NCBI RefSeq assembly: GCF_047663525.1
Contig: NC_092605.1
Location: 6,510,001 to 6,574,000, forward strand
Direction: 5' to 3'
Origin: Anas platyrhynchos
Taxonomy: Eukaryota > Chordata > Aves > Anseriformes > Anatidae
Length of the DNA stretch: 64,000 bases
Position numbers and translations under genes: made by a program. Position 1 is the first letter of the stretch. Every line of letters starts with the position of its first letter. Shown here one piece after another: positions 58,401 through 64,000 of this stretch. Below the pieces are notes generated by a model. That model saw only the letters and a list, made by a program, of their open reading frames with translations. It searched no databases and had not been told where the DNA came from.

Positions 58401-61400
58401 GCAGCACACGGCTTGATTGCTGTTCTTTGCTCTAGAAATGTCTGAGTTTTGTTTGTTTGTTTCATTACTTGGATATACTCACACTCTGACATCCTGTCAT
58501 GATGAATATTATGGGACTGGACCAAGACATAAGTTACAGTATTAAGTCTGGAAATGGAGGCAGGGGGAGTGGGGATGGGATTAACAAGAAACACTATGTA
58601 GGCAGCTCACCCTTCTGCTCCTGGAGTCACTTGCTTCTCTCCTGCCAATTCAGGAGCATCGTCCTCTTCTGAAGACCCAGCACTGGAGGATTCCTCATCA
58701 CTGTCTGCAAGACAGTATGCCCTTGGCCTGAAACTGAAAGAATGCAATTTCCAGGTCAAATCTAATATTCTTAAATAACTATTCATCACACACAGCTCTG
58801 ACTGCCATTACATGTATTTCTATTTGAGATTCTGAGATGGCCTCTGTTTTTTTAAACTCTATGACTCTACAGCCAGAGTCTGGCCTAACATTTTTTATTT
58901 ATTTATTTATTATTTTTTTTAAATAGGAAGCATCTAATGTGACCCTGGGAAGTTTAATTTCTTACATGTTTTCCAGAAATCCTTTTCTCCCGCACAAATC
59001 TGGACTATAATCTTCCTTTGGTGTCTTTCCTGGAAGTATTTCTTTCCCCACTGTATCTATTAAGCAACTGACCTTCAAGGTTGTGAAGTTTTAACCTCCT
59101 CTGACAGAGGGAATGATATTTATAGGATTTAAGTGGTTTTTGTTTTATTTTATTTTATTTTATTTTAAGGAGGAAAAAAAGTGTCTAAAATGGAAAGAGG
59201 CAAACAATGCAATAAGGTGAAGAGTGTGGGGCGGGAGGGAGAAGGATTCTGCTATTACAGTCCGAGTTCTGCTGTTAGGGTACAAAATATCACACAGTAG
59301 TAACTAATTCCCAGACTTCAACTATGGGAGAATTTCTGCACACAATCACCAAAACAAATTCAAATCTTTTAAACTGATTAAAATTCAGGAAGGACACAGT
59401 GAATACGCTTCAGTATTAACGGGTCTCTACCTAATGCAAGAGTGTGAAATAGCTGCACAACACAAGCTTCAAAAGCACGTGTTTTTTGCCCTCTGGACTA
59501 TACTCAAATATTCTACAACTTGTTTAAAATGCAGTTTATAGCTGTTCTCTCTCTTGTGTGTGCGCGTGCTCTTGCAGACTTATTTGAAACATCTAATAAC
59601 CTCACACAAGACATGCATGAACTAAGACTGCTATTCTGTACATGGTACAAGCCCTTTGTTGCTGCACAAAGTCCTAATGTAAAAGGACAAGTCACTAGTA
59701 GTGCATGGCACTCTTTCCTAACTGCCTACTTCAGAACAAGAGCAGTAATCCTATGACCTCTCTAGACCAAAGCATTTGTTACCTAGGTTACTGAAACAAA
59801 ATCATAAACCTCTTCTTGCCCAGAGATGCATTTGTACATGCAGAAGAGGAACTGCACAGCAAATTGAACCACCTCCCTGAGGACTTGGGAGGGAAAAAGA
59901 AGGGGGGGGGGATCATGTCACTGGCCCATATAGCAATGCTGGAGCTATTTCTCAGACACAGAAAAGCTCACATTTTTAGGTCAAACTACATATTTTCTAC
60001 CTGGGTGTGTCCTCACTTCACTTTCCTGTGCACATCACACCACCCAGGTCAAAGCATGCCCAATAGATTTTCAAGCTCAAAGACACCACTGTCTTACAAA
60101 AAGGTGATTTATGTGCCTGGGTAATATGACCCTCTCAAGCCACGCCACAACAAGCAAGTTCCTACTGGTTAAGACTATAAGATCACTTATTAAACAAAGC
60201 AACAAGCTTTAGTAAGATTTCAGGGGATCTATCCATACAATGGACCATTTATACAAGATAAATATTGGCAGAAAACTACTTTGGAGCTACAGTATTGTTC
60301 CTGAGCAGATTGCACAATATTTTATGAATTACCATTTGTCTGTTTTTACATGGTACTCTAAAGCAAAAAGCACTCACAGTATGAAACTTCAGTAACTCTG
60401 CTAAGCCTGCCTGCATTTGTCTAATCTTGGGTATGTTAGAACCTGCTACTGTATTCATTTCATAAGACTAACAATTAAGTATTCTTCTCCTTTGTGTTTC
60501 TTTGTGAGAGTAGCATTTTCCTGAGTGTGCATGCATGACAGAATTATCAAACTGTATTACAGCACACTCCATTTCTATTTTAAACAGTAATGCAGCAGCA
60601 ACAATAGAATGGACTGCAATAGTGAATGATTTGTCTCCACTTCTACTGACAATATACAAGGACAGTTAAAACTTGGTGCTGTCTTCAACCCATCTCTTTC
60701 TGGAGGAAGAGATACCTTTCTTACATTAGGTTTTGGTTACCGCACGTCGAGAGGCAGTTTGATCTAGGCTCTTGAGTGACAGAAAGGAGCACAAGCAACC
60801 AACACACGTGACTTACAGGCAATACGACTGTGGATGCAAGCCTATCCAAAACAGTTTTGATTTGTCATAGCAATTGTCAACCGATAATTAAAAAGCCAGT
60901 GAAAAGAATTAACGCAATAGAAAGCATAGATGAATCTCAAACTTTTCTATATTTCTCAGTCTTCAAGTTGTGTTTTTTTTTTTTTTTTCTTGTTTGTCTT
61001 TTTAAATAATATCCACTGTAGTTAAGGAAAAAAATAAAAACAAAAAAAAATCTCATTTGAACTAGAATATATTAGACTGCTCTGCTGGTAAAGCTGACAT
61101 GATACCTGGCCCTGAGCACATGAAACATAAGAGCAAGCATGAAACCTGTGCAGGGAGCAATACAGTGTTAGTTAACAGTTCCACCTTAAAGTAATTGGTT
61201 GCTTAGCTACCAGCATTTACATTTGCTTTGCTGTGGGCCTATTGCTCACTCAGAAATCATATTTTTACATAAGAAAACAATGTGTCCACTAATTATGAAC
61301 AGATATGAAAATACACACAGAAAATTCCGTAGGGATGGGAAAAACAAGCAAACAATAATTCCACCTGTATAGACATTTTTTCCCTACCTCCAATGTTTTG

Positions 61401-62075
61401 GGGGGTAAGATTAAAGGAATTTTTTGAAAAATCATAACTGGTAAATAAGCAGAATATGAGGAAAGTTGGAGAGTAAAGAATGGGTGTGATTGTTTCCCAT
61501 GATGAAGTAAAGGTATTGAAACATACATTATCCTTGCATAACATATATAGCCTATTTCCCTTCCACAAGTGTTTACTATTACATGGTTTACTATAGTAGC
61601 TGTAACATGCTGTAGTAGTATTTGCATGTGAATATCTCCAATATCGTGCCTTCCTGCTAGGACCCCAAATCAAGCATAAGGCAAAGCTATATTTCTAAGT
61701 CACACGACATTTTAAGATCATATAAAAATACAGTTCTACTACAGAAGCCTTTTATTAAGACAGTTTTCAATGGTGTAATCAACCATTAAAGCTACACAGA
61801 GAGGCCAAGTTCCACACTCACATGTACACACCTCTCCCCAGCTCCTTTCAATCCATTGCAAAGCCAGAGCTGCATATACACCAGGAAATTTCCACTTTTT
61901 CCACTATGAAGGTCAGGCCTGACTCTACCACTGCAATCTTACCCTTCTTTGCCGATCTCTCCAACTTTCAGTGCTTCACCAAGAGGCTCTTTACCAAGTT
62001 TGGTCAAGTTCATCTTGGTCTCTAGGGTCATTAGGAAAGATCCATTGTAGGACATCTCCAAATCAATCCAAAGTC
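55284..62075 (-). CDS. TEX2: TEX2 (SMP-domain lipid-transfer protein), last five coding exons
   Basis: C-terminal part of TEX2, an ER-anchored protein whose SMP domain carries lipids at membrane contacts (related to yeast Nvj2). Five exons join in frame to 710 nt: two bases finishing a glycine codon, then 235 aa and a stop. The sequence covers LWIDLEMSYNGSFLMTLETK, an acidic Ser-rich insert (ADSDEESSSAGSSEEDDAPE), VDKITKSKYFQKATETEF, TPLLLTVEVQECRG, NIPPPPTDRIWYGFRRPP, KARPKLGEREVTLVHVTDW and VMPNMDDVYIPLMHSAMDPR. These match the human C-terminus closely. The 5' two-thirds of the gene lies beyond the right edge of the window. It is transcribed toward ERN1, tail to tail with the SNHG25-like gene. 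Confidence 0.96.
56241..56361 (-). CDS. TEX2: TEX2 exon (SMP domain)
   Basis: 121 nt encoding YGFRRPPYLELKARPKLGER then EVTLVHVTDWIERKLEQEFQ. Acceptor GCTCTCTTAAG, donor GTACGT. Confidence 0.95.
56570..56779 (-). CDS. TEX2: TEX2 exon (SMP domain)
   Basis: 210 nt encoding YVGGHRTSKIMRIVDKITKS, KYFQKATETEFIKKKIEEVS, TPLLLTVEVQECRG and NIPPPPTDRIW. Acceptor TCTATCAAAG, donor GTAAGAG. Confidence 0.95.
58611..58733 (-). CDS. TEX2: TEX2 exon (acidic serine-rich insert)
   Basis: 123 nt encoding FRPRAYCLADSDEESSSAGS, SEEDDAPELAGEKQ and VTPGAEG. Two nested CAG acceptors exist; the first (TTCTTTCAG, exon start 58733) fits the upstream phase and the human protein (KEG-C/F-RPRA). Confidence 0.93.
59143..59167. 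repeat. (TTTTA)5 microsatellite
   Basis: Five tandem TTTTA units in a TEX2 intron. Confidence 0.85.
61943..62075 (-). CDS. TEX2: TEX2 exon (SMP domain), most 5' exon in the window
   Basis: 133 nt encoding LWIDLEMSYNGSFLMTLETK, then MNLTKLGKEPLGEALKVGEI and GKEG. Acceptor TTAATTTTAG, donor GTAAGA. No further TEX2 exon is seen between 62076 and 64000. Confidence 0.95.
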
Positions 62076-64000
62076 CTAAAATTAAAAAATAAAAAAAAAA
62101 GCCATTTCAGGAACAGTCATCATAATTTTAAAGCCAGCCAAAACTTTTTTTTTTTTTTTAAATTAATGTCTATTCATCACACTATTTCCAAAGAGGAAAA
62201 GGAAATGTTTTTTTGCCAACTGATATATTATTAATTCATAAAAAGTTTAAAAGCTTAGCAAAGCAAGTTTTCTGTTCTTATTAAGCTTATAAAACAATTG
62301 TTGGGATATGTAAAGGCAGGTTGAAAGACAGATCAGTCTAGTACAGCTCATGATCTAAAAAAGGAGTGTGATTTGCGCACACCTAAACTGCTTAAGAGAT
62401 CTGAATCAAGATAAAGAAAATAGAATACAATCAGGGATCCACTTCAAAAAGTATTTACAGTACTGCTGCAAGCCAAACTGTAATGGGGACACTCCTCCAT
62501 AGTATACCACCCTAACAAACAAACCTTGAAATCCCAGAATAATGTCTCTTCTTACACATCACAACATGCAGGCCATTTTTGCTCCTAACAATGGCTTATC
62601 AAAGAAGTACGAAAATGTTAATTAATTAACTCAACTACAGGCATTCTCCTTATGACTCACAAGTCATTACCAAGAACAATTCTAGATGCATAGTATTAAG
62701 TTCAATCCTATTGTCTGGGCAGACTATTCACTTATCAAAATCACCAAAAAAATCGTCTTAGGAATACTTGCAAGATTACATCCTGCCTCTTAAGTGACAC
62801 CCACAGTCTTACTGAGTAAAAAAGCTGTAGGGTATTTGCAATCCAGAGATTAGAAATCAGATGCCACTAAACATAGATTATGCATCTTCCTTTTCCAGAC
62901 GTTGCAGCTGCACACAATACACCCTTCCAGTATCTGGTACATTACCACTAATGCATCTTACTTTTTTGGATGCAATTCATGGCAACTACTGTCTGGTTTT
63001 GACTGATCTAGGAGAGACACCCCTTCTCAGTTAAATTACAACTGTTTTATTTTCTGCAAACGTATATCAGAAGAATGGCCCTGTTTTTGTTTCCACCTGT
63101 TTCTATCAACAGAAGTACATGCAGCTCTCAAAAACCAGGTCATTGATACACAACAAGCTTATGTACTGGAAACAGTACTGAAGGAAAGCTGGTTTATTAA
63201 CTCAAGTTACTCTTTTCCATCAGTCTTCTAATTCTGTACTAGAAGAAAACACAAAATCAAACAGTTCAAAAAGTCTACATAGACTTTTCCTCTTTACAAT
63301 AAGGAAGTAGGAGTGAGATCATCATAAACTGAACAGCTAGAGAGACCTTTTAGATAACCAAAGAATCACCATGTTTCACACTTAATACTGTTTTAAGAGC
63401 AGATCAAATTAAGCTGAAGATGCCATTATTGATAGTGGAGTCCTTCTGGTCAAAAAACACTCATATACCTTTTCCTGAGGGAAAAAGGGAGGCAGGGGAG
63501 GGAGAAGGTGTGAAGAATATGGCAGATGGCACAATTTTTATTCAGAGTCAGCCTTGACAGAAGTATAGTAAATACAAGAGTACACATAACTAAAACAGAA
63601 CTATTAACAGAAGCAAGATTTTTTCCCCCTAATACTATCTGTTAATATATTTAGTTACTTTTAAGAGTCCTAATAATCAAATCATGTAATCAAGCAGTGA
63701 CAGAAAAGTATGAATGAAACAAAGCATATCACAGCTAGTAACTGTCTGAGATCTAAAGTCGTACAAAAAGGGACAACAAATGACTGATTGTATCAAAGAG
63801 GTTCCAAAAAAACATCTTAAGTGTTCAATCTGAATACCAGCTTACCGTTTTATTAAGTTTTTCTTGCAGGTGTGATTAATTCATATGTCAACTTACTCAC
63901 AAATAAATTTATTCTTATGAAAATGAATTTCAAACTGTCATCCCTTTATTTATATACGTGCTTTTTAAGTACAAAAGCAAAACAAGTTATTTCCTTTCAT
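62076..64000 (-). other. TEX2: TEX2 intron, runs off the right edge
   Basis: AT-rich sequence with T tracts near 62146-62159. No exon, RNA gene or repeat family recognised. A donor-like GTAAGC at about 63840-63846 was examined and rejected as an exon end. Confidence 0.7.

Noticed and set aside
63840-63880. Possible extra TEX2 exon ending in donor GTAAGC with a LQEKLNKT-like reading
   Set aside because: The frame meets a stop within a few codons upstream, and no acceptor with a pyrimidine tract fits. The resemblance to the SMP KIQ.KLSK segment is too short to trust.

Overview
The window is vertebrate nuclear DNA and almost certainly avian. The evidence is several short CR1 LINE 3' ends carrying the bird-type ATTCTATG tail, compact introns, and proteins that track human orthologues closely. 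A galliform such as chicken is the likeliest source, but sequence alone does not prove the species. All three protein-coding genes lie on the minus strand, so they read from high to low coordinates.

Layout. 1-4.7 kb: no gene recognised, one CR1 fragment. 4.7-11.8 kb: a SAMD9/SAMD9L-family antiviral gene. Almost all of its coding sequence is one giant exon (5028-9697). I place its start codon in a small upstream exon (10272-10317) that contributes only ATG plus one base. An ISRE and a TATA box near 11.7-11.8 kb look like its interferon-responsive promoter. 13.35-50.6 kb: the complete ERN1 gene (IRE1-alpha). Its 22 coding exons add to exactly 2925 nt, giving 974 aa, with every splice phase matching and all kinase and RNase catalytic residues intact. 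50.2-52.5 kb: CpG islands holding the ERN1 promoter and, in the opposite orientation, a tiny TATA/5'TOP gene (SNHG25-like) whose single intron carries the C/D-box snoRNA SNORD104. 52.6-64 kb: the 3' part of TEX2, namely its last five coding exons, a long 3' UTR and part of an upstream intron.

The order ERN1 - SNHG25/SNORD104 - TEX2 is the order I know from human chromosome 17q, so this block is old. The SAMD9-like gene beside ERN1 is not part of the human arrangement, where SAMD9 and SAMD9L sit on chromosome 7; it is the most interesting item here. The genes do not form an operon. Their roles are ER stress sensing (ERN1), lipid transfer at ER contacts (TEX2), rRNA 2'-O-methylation (SNORD104) and antiviral translation control (SAMD9-like).

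The rest is introns and intergenic DNA with low-complexity tracts. No retrovirus, LTR element, DNA transposon, tRNA or CRISPR array was recognised.
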